A stretch of DNA of 64,000 nt from Ectobius pallidus. Taxonomy: Eukaryota; Arthropoda; Insecta; Blattodea; Ectobiidae. The stretch's first letter is position 1. Every line of letters starts with the position of its first letter. The stretch covers positions 155,422,532 to 155,486,531 of the forward strand of contig CAXKWD010000001.1 in the NCBI GenBank assembly GCA_964059195.1, given 5' to 3'. Shown here piece by piece: positions 48,301-59,576 of this stretch. A program made the position numbers and the translations under genes. Under the pieces are notes generated by a model, which was not told the DNA's origin, made no database searches, and worked only from the letters and a program-made list of their open reading frames with translations.

Positions 48301-49125
48301 TAGCGTACTTTTTAGACGGATGACTTTCAATACAGTAAGTAATACTATAGTATGCAGCTTGGATCGCGTGCACGTTGTATGCATTTAGTACGAATTTCAT
48401 TTACTAAGAGTTTGATTAAAGTTAGTTTTCTTTTGGATTTAGCCTACGTTATTGTAATATTTACATCGTACATGCCGATGTTAATGAACGCAGCAGTACA
48501 ATAATACTGCGTTTAAAACTTTACATACTGTATTTTGTTGGAGACGGATTTGAACTCAAAACTTCTCGCGTTGATGTTGATTGCTCCATAAACCACTCGT
48601 CACAAAAAGAGCTGCTACCGTGAAATAAAATTATTTATTATGCGTAACAGATAATCGAGTATCTTTGTGGTTCAAAGATGGGTAGAACTATTACTAGTAC
48701 TAAGTCTATTATTTTAATTTAATGAAAAGTATAGTTATTATAGCAATAACCAATGATAATACTAAAAGAGAAAATTAAAATATGTAGAAAAAGTAACTCA
48801 AGCAGTAGTTAAATACTCCCCAATGACGTGAGATATGTAATGTGGATGGCAATTCGGAAACACTCTTTATATTATTACGGTATACTATTATAGGCTATGT
48901 AACCTAATTATATTATTATTTTTAGAATTCGATGAAAACATAACTTCAGAATCCACTATCTGCTACCTAGGTCAAACTATAGGCCTATTTATATAGCGTA
49001 TATAAAAATATATAGCTGTTGCTTAAAATAGACCTTCTTCGCTAGGTTTTTATTAATAGTTCATCATGGTATCGTGTGAAAAGCAAAAAGTACTCTCAAT
49101 AGTAGGCCTACATTTTTTCACCTGT
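48301..49125. other. Non-coding; possible tRNA-like SINE head at 48540-48605
   Basis: The minus strand at 48540-48605 contains GAGTTCAAATCC (B-box-like) and GTGGTTTATGGAGC (A-box-like) at tRNA-like spacing. It is too diverged to be sure. The rest is AT-rich and featureless. Confidence 0.3.
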
Positions 49126-49127
49126 AT

Positions 49128-49450
49128 TTATACTCCTTTTAGCTACGAGGCCATATCGGGAGTTGAGGATCTGGGTCTGTACAGTAGGGTAGGTCATGGA
49201 ACTTTTGATTGTCAATTATTTTCTATTGTTAGTGTATTCTTATGGAGTAAATTTCAAATGATATTAATTTAAATGGATATGATATAGGATGAAATAGTGA
49301 GGATTATTCATGGTATATAAATATCCAATTCTCCATTTACCTTTACGATGGGAAAATCATGAAAAAAATGTCAAATTGGCCGGCCACGGGATTGGAACCT
49401 GGTACCTACCGAATGCGAGTCCAAGACCAGTAGATGTTGCACAGGCGCAG
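49128..49450 (-). mobile_element. SINE family B, minus strand, with extended body
   Basis: The right part contains the reverse of the family B head (GGCCGGCCACGGGATTGGAA, TGCGAGTCCAAGAC). The left part is colinear with 51819-52040: TGTATTTATACTCCTTT, GAGGCCAT, GATTGT..ATTATTTTCT, TGATATTAATTTAAATGG, AGGATGAAATAG. So the full SINE is at least 310 bp, with a long tRNA-unrelated body. Confidence 0.75.
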
Positions 49451-49885
49451 GCGACAGCATCCGCAACCGATTAATAAAGAATTTGAACAAACGATGGATA
49501 ACTGCAGGCTTATATTTGAACTGTTTCTCGTATCGTTCCATAAACATGTTGTCTGATATAACCCTTTGTTTCCTTGATTTTGTTGGTGGTAGTTTGAACA
49601 TTACTCTTTCTCTTGTAATTTTTTTCTATATATAATTCTTACTCTGAATCATGCATAAATCTATTGAATTCTAGATCATTGTTTCATGTATTTATCGTCA
49701 AAAATCATGACTATATAAAATGCCATTTAAAGTGGCATCGAACATATCGTGCAAGACGACGCAATCAATTAAAATTAAATATTGTTTAATTATTTAATTT
49801 TTCGCAAAAATTTGCACGATTGACATTCTAAAAGTAAATTTATTTTTCTGTTAGCGTATATCTAATGTTGGTCTTGCACCATGTC
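49451..49885. other. Non-coding, nothing recognised
   Basis: A 76-codon minus-strand frame (49371-49601) starts outside and overlaps the SINE head; not a gene. Confidence 0.45.
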
Positions 49886-49889
49886 TAAA

Positions 49890-50010
49890 ATTATTCTTAA
49901 TTAGATTATGTGGCAATGTTTGAATGTATGCATCTCTGGTTAGTAAAAGCGAAGGCCTTAAGGCATTAACCTATACGAGGGGGAAATATAAATAAATAAA
50001 TAAATATTCA
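49890..50010 (+). mobile_element. LINE/SINE 3' end with (AAAT)n tail
   Basis: GCATCTCTGGTTAGTAAAAGCGAAGGCCTTAAGGCATTAACC is followed by a short G run and (AATA)n. The GGCCTTAAGGCNTTAAC core also appears in the element at 656-800, so these are related 3' ends. Confidence 0.6.
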
Positions 50011-51815
50011 CTCCTCACAAGAGATTAATTCAATTTAGCCTAAATTTAGATCGGTTAATGCATTAGCGATATGTAATCAATGCATTAAATATAGGCTAAT
50101 AGCCAGAAAGTGCACACAAAAAGTAACGACAGACAGTTGTAGAAATAAATCAAACGTTTCATGCAATTCTTTGGATTGTTTGAAACACCCGTCACTTTTG
50201 TTAGGTAGTGTACGAATCCTCCTTCGTTGTTTAGGGTTTCAGTAACAATTTTAGAGAATGAGATGGGTCACCCATGCCTTTAAGCTAGTAATAGACAGCT
50301 CGGACTACATATGAACTAGTATGTCTCAAGTTTCCTACCAAGGAGTGAGGCGGGTTCAACTTCGTTATGGACGCTTCACAAATATTTCATGAAGGTTCGC
50401 TACCCTCTAATGCTGCCGTGTAGGGTGTAAAGTCCATGATTGACACTCCTCTCCGACGAACCAGCTAAGACAATTATCCGCCCCAGTGCATTGCTAGCCA
50501 ATCTACCACCAGTTACCAACATCATCCTCTGAATTTACTTTCTTCTATGGAAAATTTATCACAATATACTTCATTCATACCAATTATTCACTACCGACTA
50601 ATTGAGCAAACGATTGCTATATTTATTAAGTGAAAAAGTTATAGAATTTACCGGAGAAGCATTACATTAAAAATGTTCTGTGGCTGAATAAATGCAAAGC
50701 TATTAGTGAGCCTCTTTAAGTATACGCGCAGTTCAAATTCACACATCACAGGGACAACTCATTACTAGGGACAAGAATAGAACAATATGACGTCTTAAAT
50801 AGATCCATAAGGGGACCTTTGAAATTTAGAAATTTAAATTTTTTATAACACGGCCTTTTCATAAAATATGGAAATTTTTCCGCGAAACGGCGGTCAGGTT
50901 TACCGAGGTTAATACACTGTCTGCTAGTGTTAACAATGAAACTATTATTTTCACATTATCATCAAGCAGTGAATGCCTTAAGATAAATAGGACGCCGTTG
51001 TCGGGGATGTGAAGTCGGATCATGTGATTTTGGGCTTTGCATGCTCGTAAGAAATAATAATCCATTTAGTGTTGTTATTGATTTGCTAAGTACGTTTTAA
51101 GCAGTAATAAAAACAATGCATTACATATTATTTCAAAGAAGTACATTTAATTTGGAAAATCTTAGGCTTGAATACAATGGTTTCCTACGAACGATAAATT
51201 ATATAACCCCACAAATCGGCATTATAATCTCCCGGGATTTCATCCACAGACACTATGCATAAGTTCTGTCAACTCATTCACTAAGCTAGTCTATTAAATT
51301 CATCCTCAAGAGATTGAGTGTACCAATGTCCAGATTTTCGGAAAGGAAATATGCCCGAACACTAGAATCAGCAGTCACACGCGGTAATATGAACATAATA
51401 ATATACAGAATGGAAATATTATTACTATACTATACTGCTAAAAGACCCAGGAAGCTAGGATTTCTCATCGTTGGGATTAAAAGTTAGAAGTTTCGTCCAT
51501 ATAAATATTATATCTCGTATTCAGATTTTTGTAGATTGGAGGGTCAGCATTTTCAACAACTACTTTAAGATAGGTGAGTTATTTACTGAAATTATTATTT
51601 TTATTTCTATATTCTCTTATCTTCAATCTTCGGCTGGTGATGAAGTAGCGGAGGAAGCTAAAAATTGTCGTGGCGATCGGTCGTCCGATTCCCTGTGAAG
51701 GCAGCGTGCTAAGGACGGTAGAAGTCCTGCGGCTTCATATTGGATTCGCACTGTACAAGATTATTTATCAAGTTTTTTTTTTTCCTTTTTAGTTGTTTTT
51801 TTTTTTTAATCCAGC
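50011..51815. other. Non-coding, nothing recognised
   Basis: Mixed AT-rich DNA. A GC-richer stretch at 50360-50520 is not assigned. T runs lie at about 51772-51808. Confidence 0.4.
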
Positions 51816-51818
51816 TGT

Positions 51819-52150
51819 ATTTATACTCCTTTAGCTTCGAGGCCATGTCAGAAGTTCAGGATATGTGTCTACACGGTAGACCAAGAAACTATTGATTGTA
51901 AATTATTTTCTGTTGTTTATGTATTTTATGGAGTAAATTTCAACTGATATTAATTTAAATGGGTATTGTACAGGATGAAATAGCGTAGATGATTCACGAT
52001 ATGTAAATATCCAATTCCGCATTTGCCTTTACGACTGGGGCAACCATGAAGAACCCCATGTCAAATTGTCCGGCCACGGGATTTGAACCTGGGATCTCCC
52101 TAATGAGAGTCCAAGACATTACCATCTTGGCCACCTTGCTCGGTCAATTA
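51819..52150 (-). mobile_element. SINE family B, minus strand, near full length
   Basis: The tRNA-like head is at the right: on the minus strand GACCGAGCAAGGTGGCCAAG, TAATGTCTTGGACTCTCATT and the B box CCCAGGTTCAAATCCCGTGG. The body runs left to TGTATTTATACTCC. It matches 49128-49450 over the body and 45646 over the head. A TTATCCAGTATTT word right of the head resembles TAATCCAGCTGTATTT at the left end, possibly a target duplication. Confidence 0.85.
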
Positions 52151-53025
52151 TCCAGTATTTTGTTTCCCTTAAAAAAAAAAATAGGTTTTTGATTGTAGAT
52201 ATTGCACTAATGACTAAGTAATCAGTGTATCTTCAGCATGGAATGCAGATGTCAATGGGAAAGTTAAAATTGGATTGTTCTGAACAAAGTGATAAAATTA
52301 ACATCTTAACATCTTACTTTTTCATAACATAAAATTTCTCACAATTTAAAAAACAAATTTTACTGAGGTTGACTCAAGTTAACTTAATATAGTAGAGGTG
52401 TAGGCTAAATTATAAATTAATTCAAGGGCACTCAAGAAATAATATGTGAGAACATTAGATGCAAATAAAAGTCTCATGAAATATAGTTCACATACAGCGA
52501 GGTACATCAGGTGTTTGGATGCAATTCCCTTCGATATCTGGTTGAGAGCTGAAAGAGTTCGAGGCCCGATAAAAGCGTGCGTGAGAGTGAGATTGGGGAG
52601 AGGGAGAGTGAAATAGAGAGAATGGATCTAGTATTCCAGGCACATAAATAAAACCGCCTTGCGTCTACTGTCAGTTTTTCCCTCAGCCTTCATGAGGCGA
52701 CAGTTTGCGAAATCTGTTCCATTGATTTGAAATGTTCAGCCACGATGTCATGTCCGCTGGGAACATGGACCTCCGTGTGAATACACAGACATACTCTACC
52801 CTGTCGAACACGTATTCAGAAAGATTGAAGCGAAGAGTCCAATGCTTTTTGTAAACGATTTACGTTGTTTCAAGCAAAAATAGTAACTATTTAGCCCATG
52901 AATCAGTGATAAATCCGGTTTAAGCATACATATTTATTAGGTATTAAGCAAAATTGAAACTGACGTGGTATTTCAGTGTAAACGTTTAGTAGATGCTAAG
53001 AGCAGAGATAGTTGTTTGGATTTTT
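52151..53025. other. Non-coding; GC-richer block at 52540-52820
   Basis: No gene recognised. The block at 52540-52820 has purine-rich GAGAG runs, a CCCGATAAAAG GATA site and a mixed-sequence core. It is a possible conserved element but unproven. Confidence 0.35.
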
Positions 53026-53029
53026 TTAA

Positions 53030-53361
53030 ATGGTTAAAAAAATGACCTTACCTAGCCTTTACATACACTCAAACTTAATCTGGGTCAAAGAAAATGTACA
53101 TAATTACTCATTAATATCACAAATACATAGTCACTATACTAGAACTCACAATAAACTAGATTTACCATCTTTTAGACACCGAATGTGTGATGAAAGTCAT
53201 CTATACATACAATTTAATTTTTTAAATAAGTTACCTAATTCTGTCACAGAAGTATCTCTTACTAAATTAAAAAAATGTTCTTAAAACCTGGCTCGTTAAA
53301 ATTCCATTTTGCAATGTAGAAGCTTTTCTTGCTTCAGATACCTCTGACATGAATTTTAACT
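53030..53361 (+). pseudogene. LINE (CR1/Jockey-like) ORF2 C-terminal fragment
   Basis: The frame reads IHSHYTRTHNKLDLPSFRHR, later FNFLNKLPNSVTEVSLTKLK. After a frameshift in an A-run it continues LKTWLVKIPFCNVEAFLASD, with a stop at 53361. This is the conserved tail of many non-LTR polyproteins (HxYxTRxxxxLxxPxxR, xNKLPxxIxxxxxxxxFKxxLKxWLxxxxFYxxxEFL). It sits downstream of the RT core, which has been lost by 5' truncation. Confidence 0.85.
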
Positions 53362-53893
53362 AATTTATCCTAAATTAAACTTTGACACGAAAGTATAAAT
53401 TGTAGGCCTATATTGCCCACGTAATATATTTTAGAAATTTTCCGTAGGAATGTAATATTTATTTCCTGTATTCACTGTATCATGTTACGTGGATCTATAT
53501 TAGTAGAAAGATCTACTTATTACTTATTTTTATATTTATTTATTTGTTCTGTTATCTGTGTAAATTGATAATTTGAGTTCGTGAAGTACAATATAATAAT
53601 GCCTACCCATCACCTGTAATGTTTTAACTTAGCTGATAATTTTTAATTTTTATCTAATGACGAAGTCTACTGTAATCAATGCATTACTGAATGACAAAGA
53701 TCTTGGACATCTTGAATACTGTGTATTTGTGGAAAACTAGCGTGCAATATTTTTCGCTCCTAGTTTATTAGTTTTTTCCAACAATATTTTTCATGATACT
53801 TTTTGTTATTTTTCTCATACTAAAAGCAACGTATGAAAGAGTTTTGTTTATAGACAGCAGGACACAAAATATGCTAGTTTCATTTTACCCTAC
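53362..53893. other. Probable 3' UTR of the LINE fragment, then unassigned DNA
   Basis: AT-rich sequence with (TTTAT)n words at 53525-53550. No separate feature. Confidence 0.4.
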
Positions 53894-53953
53894 CTCAATC
53901 ACTGATATGAACTTGACCTCATTGAAGAACATCAGCATAGAAGATTCTCTTAC
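53894..53953 (-). CDS. Candidate 60 nt internal exon
   Basis: On the minus strand a good acceptor, TTTCTTCTTTGTTTCAG, precedes 60 nt that are open in one frame (VRESSMLMFFNEVKFISVIE) and end GAG|GTAGGG, a plausible donor. The length is exactly 20 codons, so inclusion or skipping would keep the frame. The protein segment is not recognised. The first bases are themselves GTAAGAG, so CAG|GTAAGAG could instead be read as a donor. No neighbouring exon was identified. Confidence 0.2.
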
Positions 53954-54141
53954 CTGAAACAAAGAAGAAAGCGGGTTAGCCGACATAAAGGAAATGTAAT
54001 ACCGGTAAGATAATAAGCGAATTAGATCACTGCCTTCTTATGACAAATTTATGTAACGTAAATCGTGCTAGAAATGTTTTTTTATGAATTTCGATTGAGT
54101 GTTCTTTCTTTTTGACACACTAAGTATCGACCACCCATTTA

Positions 54142-54447
54142 CTAACTCCGTGGCGCTACATCCCTGAAGGGGATAGGCCTACCACCAGACCGCTGCGTCG
54201 TCTACCATAAACAGATGGCATTATTGGAGGGCATGTGGTCAGCATGCCGACACCCACGACCGTTAATGGTGGTTTCCATGACCGGAGCCACTACTTCTCT
54301 ATCAAGTAGCTCCTCAATTTGACTCACGAGGCTGAGTGCGTTCCAGACCTCCCTACCTCAGAAAAATCCGAGGAGGTTCCGGGGATCGAACCCGGGCCGA
54401 CGGATCTCTAGTCAGCGACGCTAACCACAAGACCACGCCGGCGGTCT
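54142..54447 (-). mobile_element. SINE family A, minus strand
   Basis: It is the reverse copy of 37421-37738. The B box GGGTTCGATCCCCGG and A-box region (GTGGTCTTGTGGTTAGCG) are closer to the tRNA consensus than in the first copy. Flanks GACCACCCATTTA (54129-54141) and GACCACTAATTTA (54448-54460) are a 13 bp target duplication with two mismatches. It contains one of the window's TAGGCCTA octamers. Confidence 0.9.
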
Positions 54448-54520
54448 GACCACTAATTTAAGAGAACCTAAATAAAGTTTAAATGTGAAAAGGTTGAATC
54501 AGACAGAACAATTCAATGCC

Positions 54521-54600
54521 ATAGCCGGAATTTGAACCAAGATCTTCGGTTCTCCGTGCCGCTGCTCTACCATTCAGCTACCATGGAAACGTGCCGGTAT
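54521..54600 (-). mobile_element. tRNA-derived SINE head (family C), minus strand
   Basis: The minus strand reads CCATGGTAGCTGAATGGTAG, then AGCAGCGGCACGGAGAACCG and GGTTCAAATTCCGGC. A-box (TGGTAGCTGAATGG) and B-box (GGTTCAAATTCC) spacing is tRNA-like. It lies directly downstream of the family A copy. The body, if any, lies to the left. Confidence 0.7.
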
Positions 54601-54940
54601 AACATTTAATTCTTCAACTGACTCACATGTCCCGGTTTAAAGGGAAAAAAATGGTTGTAAGAAAATAAAAAACAAACCAAAAAAAGAGCATAAATGAAGT
54701 GTTAGTATTTATTAAATAAATAATAATCTTGCCTAATATCATATAAGAGGCCACCAAGTAGACAGAAGACGAGAAAGTACCTTAGGTTCCTTACATCCCT
54801 AAACAATCACAGCGTCGATTGAAAAAGAAAGTCTGCATAATGACAGGAAATCTATCAATGAATGCTCCTCGGTAAAACAGTGGTCCGTATGCGTGTAGTA
54901 GTATGTGATATATGCAGAATAGTCATGGCATTTTAGTCCC
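54601..54940. other. Non-coding, nothing recognised
   Basis: Purine-rich AT-rich DNA without a supported feature. Confidence 0.45.
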
Positions 54941-55292
54941 ATATTGAGCCCGCCTCTAGATCCGAAGGTCGAGGGATCGATGGATTTTTCAGGACGTAAA
55001 AATCCTGGGGACGGAGTCCTCCGAGAGGGACTTTAAGCCGGGGGACCCGTGTCGTATATTTACGGCACGTAAAAGAACTCCAAGCCTAAATTAGAGCCTC
55101 TGGACAAAATTTCTCGGCCCTTTCACGTCCAAGTAATACCTTAGTTCCTGGAGGCGGTTTGAGAGGCGATGTCCCTCTGCCCTCTCTCGGAAAATAAGCG
55201 TAACAAAATTAGTTCAGTATAGGTAATGAATCCTTCACTTGGAGGCCCTATGCCCCACCCCATAGGGGTTACAGGAACAAGTCAGTCAGTCA
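54941..55292 (+). mobile_element. SINE-like GC-rich repeat ending in (GTCA)n
   Basis: It is a compact 350 bp block far more GC-rich than its surroundings. It holds GGTCGAGGGATCGATGG (B-box-like), GGGACCCGTGTCGTATATTT and GTAAAAGAACTCC, and ends AAGTCAGTCAGTCAA. The GAAGAACTCCAGAGGGACAG part of 62868-63015 resembles it, so the two may be diverged members of one family. No ORF. Confidence 0.65.
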
Positions 55293-55733
55293 ATATACAG
55301 TCTAGGTAATATTAGACAAGATTATTAGAGGTTAAAACCTGTAGTCAATGAGAAGCACCTAACGGGCATGAGAATCTCATGTAAAGCAGACAGAGGAAAA
55401 CTCACATTGTTCGTTAGAGCAGTTCTACTTTAATATAAAGAGCCCCACCTGCAATCCACAACACTGTTCGTTTACCACAAAACGATTATCCAGTTTAAAA
55501 AAATTTATTCCATAAACCACGATCCCTCATTTTAAATAACATTCACAATGCAGGCTACTTCCTCTGTTGTGGGGAAAAGTTGTTTCAACTCGTGGACCGC
55601 GAACATAACAAAGCACGAACAGATATCGTTCTACGCGTAATAATATTTCAATTCCAAAACAAATTTCCAGATATCTATAGGTTTACCAACGAAAAACCCC
55701 AACATCCTACAAAAATGATTTAGCCTTAAACCA

Positions 55734-55735
<2 letters not shown>
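55293..55735. other. Non-coding, nothing recognised
   Basis: No supported feature. Confidence 0.45.

Positions 55736-55737
<2 letters not shown>

Positions 55738-55793
<56 letters not shown>
55738..55793. repeat. Homopolymer run of about 56 T
   Basis: An uninterrupted T tract follows AAGTTTTT and precedes ACAGAATTCC. It could be the poly-A tail of a minus-strand retroposon whose body would lie to the right, but that sequence is not recognised as a SINE or LINE. The length in the assembly may be inaccurate. Confidence 0.9.
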
Positions 55794-55797
<4 letters not shown>

Positions 55798-56379
55798 GAA
55801 TTCCCGTGACGTCATTTTACGGGGATGTCATGCACGAAGAAATATTCATAATTAGATCAAGCACTTTGCGTAGGCGTCGAGTGGGGCGGATACGTAGACA
55901 GTAGGCCTATTGGATTGAATCTTCTCTCCAGCGCGATTTGTCGCTTACTGTTTGCCCTAAGTATTCTGCTCGCATACAGAATTCATGCCCTGACGTCATT
56001 ATATCGACAGTTGGTGAACAATGATTTAAACTTTTGAGCATCATGCCCTGCAAAATAGTATAGACAGGCACAACTATAGTAGGCCTATCCCTCTATGCAA
56101 AACTCGGTGTCAGAGACTGAAATTATGGGAGTATTACATATTACTTCGCAGCTTTTAATTTAAAAATGTTGATCACATTCAAATTTCTTCATGTATGATA
56201 TAACTTTCTCAAGTGTATTATATATTTGTATTTTTTCATGTTAATAGCTCTTTGTCTTTGGCAATAAGATGGAAAGTCAATGTTATCTTCTCTTTTACGA
56301 ACGAATGTTGTTCTCAGGGTCAAATCACATGTCCAGCGCTATGTCGCTTTGTTTATATCTCGAAAATATAGTCAGTAGG
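55794..56379. other. Non-coding, nothing recognised
   Basis: It contains three TAGGCCTA octamers (about 55903, 56082, 56377) and otherwise no feature. Confidence 0.4.
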
Positions 56380-56439
56380 CCTACATTTATTCATTTATTT
56401 ATTGAATTATACGTTTTACAGGCCTGTAGATACATTTTT

Positions 56440-56605
56440 AATTGAAACATTTTAGCCGGCCATGGCCAAATTTCCTTCTCTTTTTAATTTTCTTGCTTAC
56501 ATTGTTTTTCAGTTTTTATCACACACAAAAACCCATGCCCTCTGCTGGACTCGAACCCGCATCCTCCTTCGGTTCCAAGTCAGCATGTCTTAGCTACCGC
56601 GGCTA
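56440..56605 (-). mobile_element. tRNA-derived SINE (family D), minus strand
   Basis: The minus strand reads CCGCGGTAGCTAAGACATGC, TGACTTGGAACCGAAGGAGG, ATGCGGGTTCGAGTCCAGCA. The A-box-like GTAGCTAAGACATG and B-box GGGTTCGAGTCC are well spaced. The body AGCCGGCCATGGCCAAATTT lies to the left. A (TTAT)n stretch at 56385-56403 may be its tail or an older LINE tail. Confidence 0.75.
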
Positions 56606-57714
56606 AGGATATCGACTTGATAAATTATTCGGATTTATTTCCATTTCCACGGTGAAGGAAATTTTACTACAGTAATTCCATGAAGTGTACGGAACGGAAG
56701 TCAACAACTGACTAAGCTTAACATAGTTTGTCCTGTCGTTCTTTTGGTTGATCGAACCAGCACATACTTCCATAGAGTACTGTCTTCCGTTAAAATTAAA
56801 CCAAAATCAAAGAAATTATCTCACGATACAGAAGACTGGAATAAATGTCCTATCAGGGGAAACATACATTTTATTTGAATAATGGAATACCAACTATAAA
56901 ATACATTCTAGCGAGTGATAATGATGACTCTGATCCCCATAACATATAAGAGAAATCTCAGGATTCAGAATTATAAAGAGGAAAATTTTATCGTAAGCTC
57001 TCTGCATTTCCTAATATCAGATTCTTTCTGAAATATTTTTACTGTATATAATAACAATCTTGTAAGTCGTTTTCAGTGTATGTACTGAAACCTTTATATT
57101 GCATTAGTATATCAATATAATAATTACGGGAACAATTTAATGTACTGAATTCATTTTGCAGTCTTAACAAGAAGTATTGCCAACAAGTTTAGATTAGTCA
57201 ACACCATCCAATCATGAGGGTTACTTATGTCTAACCAAACGGCACTAGCAAACTGACCATACTAAAGAATCTAGAAGGTGTGGTCACCACATTTTTTTTT
57301 ATTTTTTTTTTATTTTTTTTTTTTTTTTTTGCGTATAGCATTGCTGTAAATATATCTAGCAATGTAGGCCTACATCATGGCAGCACGTTTTGAAATGTCA
57401 CTTAAAATCATGTCTTCACAATAATGCTATTTCTCACAAGAATTTATTTTAATTTCATGGTACGTCATTCTTCCTACGGAATTTTCAAATGAATTTAAGA
57501 GTTACTGGAAATGACTGCGAAATATGTATGCTTTTCCTTTAAGAACGTGGTAAAGCAAGACAAATTTAAAATCGGGACGAGAATCATTATTACCTAATAT
57601 AGCAGCAAAAAATTTGACAAAACAGAAAGAAATTTCCGTAGTTATTCATTTATTGGTTCTATTGCGTTTAGCCTGTTTAAAGACTTCACATGAAGAAGAC
57701 AAATTAAACTTATT
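56606..57714. other. Non-coding, with a T-rich run at 57291-57330
   Basis: No gene. Two near-pure T stretches are separated by single A's at about 57291-57330. Confidence 0.45.
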
Positions 57715-57718
57715 TTAA

Positions 57719-57960
57719 CCTTTTCAGAGCTTAATTTACGTATATAAGCAATCATCAAGTGAAATCATCATTGAATTATAAATTTGAAATCTATACGAAA
57801 AATTTCAGTGATAAAGCTGGTTTCCTAGAATTAAACCGGAAAAATAAAATAAAAATCCTCACGTTTGAACAATAAATCATTACTACAATACTTTCATAAA
57901 TCTCCTTTTATGCAATTACTTTTGCTGTGACGAATTTCTACGTCAGTAACAGTGAAAAGG
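57719..57960. mobile_element. TTAA-flanked MITE, 242 bp
   Basis: The ends are CCTTTTCAGAG and, reverse-complemented, CCTTTTCACTG. Each directly abuts TTAA (57715-57718 and 57961-57964). A TTAA target with C-rich termini fits piggyBac-type MITEs. A related element with a similar left half is at 30220. There is no coding capacity. Confidence 0.7.
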
Positions 57961-57964
57961 TTAA

Positions 57965-58085
57965 ATTTCCGTAATCGCAGTCGCAAAATTTGCAAAAATT
58001 TCTCTGACATATCTACTACGCAAGATTCTGTCAAGCGGTTAGTTAAAAAAAAGTGTGCGTGGAACGCCACGCAACAGAAGTGAAA
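57965..58085. other. Non-coding, nothing recognised
   Basis: Short spacer between the MITE and the low-complexity tract. Confidence 0.4.
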
Positions 58086-58089
58086 CTTG

Positions 58090-58606
58090 TTTTAATTTTA
58101 GGGTTTTTTTAAATTTTGGAATATTGGATTTTTTCAATTCTGGATTGTTGGACTTTTGAATAGTGGGTTTTTGGACAATTTTAATTTTGGATTTTATAAA
58201 TTTTTTATCTTTTAATTTTGGAATTTTGGATCTTTTAAATGTTAGATCTTTTAATTTTTTATTTTTTGGATTTCTTAATTTTCGATTTTAACTTTAATTT
58301 TTTAATTTTTTTAATTTTGGACTTTGGATTTTTAATTTTGGATTTCTTTTCATATTTTGATTTTTTTAATTTTGAACCTTGAATTTTTTATTTTTAAATT
58401 TTTTATATTTGCATTTTTTAAATTTTGGATTTTTTATTTTTTTAATTTTGGATTTTTTTAATTATGGATTTGGAATTTTTAATTTTGGATCTTTGAATTT
58501 TTAATTTTTTGGATTTTTGATTTTTTAATTTTGGATTTTTTGATTTTTAATTTTTTAATTTTCGATTTTTTAATTTTGAATTTTTTAATTTTTTAAATTT
58601 TGGATA
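58090..58606 (+). repeat. Low-complexity tract of TTTTAATTTTGGA-type units
   Basis: About 515 bp consist of permutations of GGATTTTTTAATTTT and ATTTTGGATTTT, with almost no C on the plus strand. Unit length varies, so it is a slipped, irregular minisatellite rather than a clean tandem repeat. Strand asymmetry is extreme (T>>A, G>C). Confidence 0.92.
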
Positions 58607-59210
58607 AGCCTAATCATTGAGTTGATTGTTTTCTGTGCAGTCCGTTCCGTCACACATCACTAATTTCGTGACGATTTTGAGCGTTACATAGCCTAAACTC
58701 TCGATTTACCTCTACAGCGGCTAAAGAAGTTTCACTTCAAAAATGAAAGGACTACAGGTTATTGTGAGAAGTTCTTGTTCTCTGAGGTTTTTGTTGCGTG
58801 CTGGGAAATACTCAGGCAATAGATTTGTCATCCACTTCACTTACTAAATATACTCCACTTTTTAGGGGTTGGAAAAAGTATTCCAGTAGGTCACTACAAT
58901 CGTAGAATGTAACGGAAATGTAGCAAGTATTTCCTGGCGCAATAGCCACCCTCTACGTGTCATACAGCAGTTACTCTGGTCAAGTGACTTTCCCACTCCT
59001 CAGTACTAAAATGGATTAAGCCAAAGCCACACACCATTTAGTTGTTCGACCCATGATTATTATCGTTAAGAATTTTTCTACTCTGTCGTAACTTAACATA
59101 ATTTAATTTCTATAACTTGTAACAAAGAAATTGCATACTTTTCCATTGGAATTAAGTCCGCTATCGGAAAAGCAAACTAGCTTTAACTGTTAATTTATTA
59201 ATTAAGTAGA
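58607..59210. other. Non-coding, nothing recognised
   Basis: No supported feature. Confidence 0.45.
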
Positions 59211-59217
59211 TTTACTT

Positions 59218-59430
59218 AACGCGAACTAAGATGGGCAGGTGACATAGCATGGGTGGAGGCTAACTGAATAATGTACAAGATTTTAATGGAAACTCGTTCA
59301 GCAGAGGATTAATAGGAAGGCTCGCTCACAGTTGCTGCGACTATATCGACATCATCTTAGAAAAGTCGATGAAGATAGCAAAATGGACACAAGAAGTGAA
59401 GGACAGGAAAAATTGAAGACCATTTGGGTG
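59218..59430 (+). pseudogene. Decayed LINE ORF C-terminal fragment
   Basis: Across frames the plus strand reads LRWAGDIAWVEANR then MYKILMETRS, GRLARSQLRW-like and WTQEVKDRKNWRPF. It resembles the LRWAGHVxRMxxxR...xKxLxxxPxGxRxxGRPxxRWxDD tail of RTE-like polyproteins, with stops and frameshifts. The 71-codon frame at 59332-59547 reads a different phase and is not a gene. Confidence 0.5.
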
Positions 59431-59576
59431 AACTTTCCACTTGCTGAACTAAACATACTGAACTACTTAGTTCGTTACTTAGAAACATATCCTAAATCGT
59501 CTTTGCTCGTCGGTTCTTTTCTTCGGAAATCGAAGACTGACCACTAAGATTAAATAAATGATAAATACGTTATGAC

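Noticed and set aside
55738..55793. T run as the tail of a processed pseudogene
   Set aside because: The sequence to its right shows no retroposon or exon-joined coding content and no target duplication was found.
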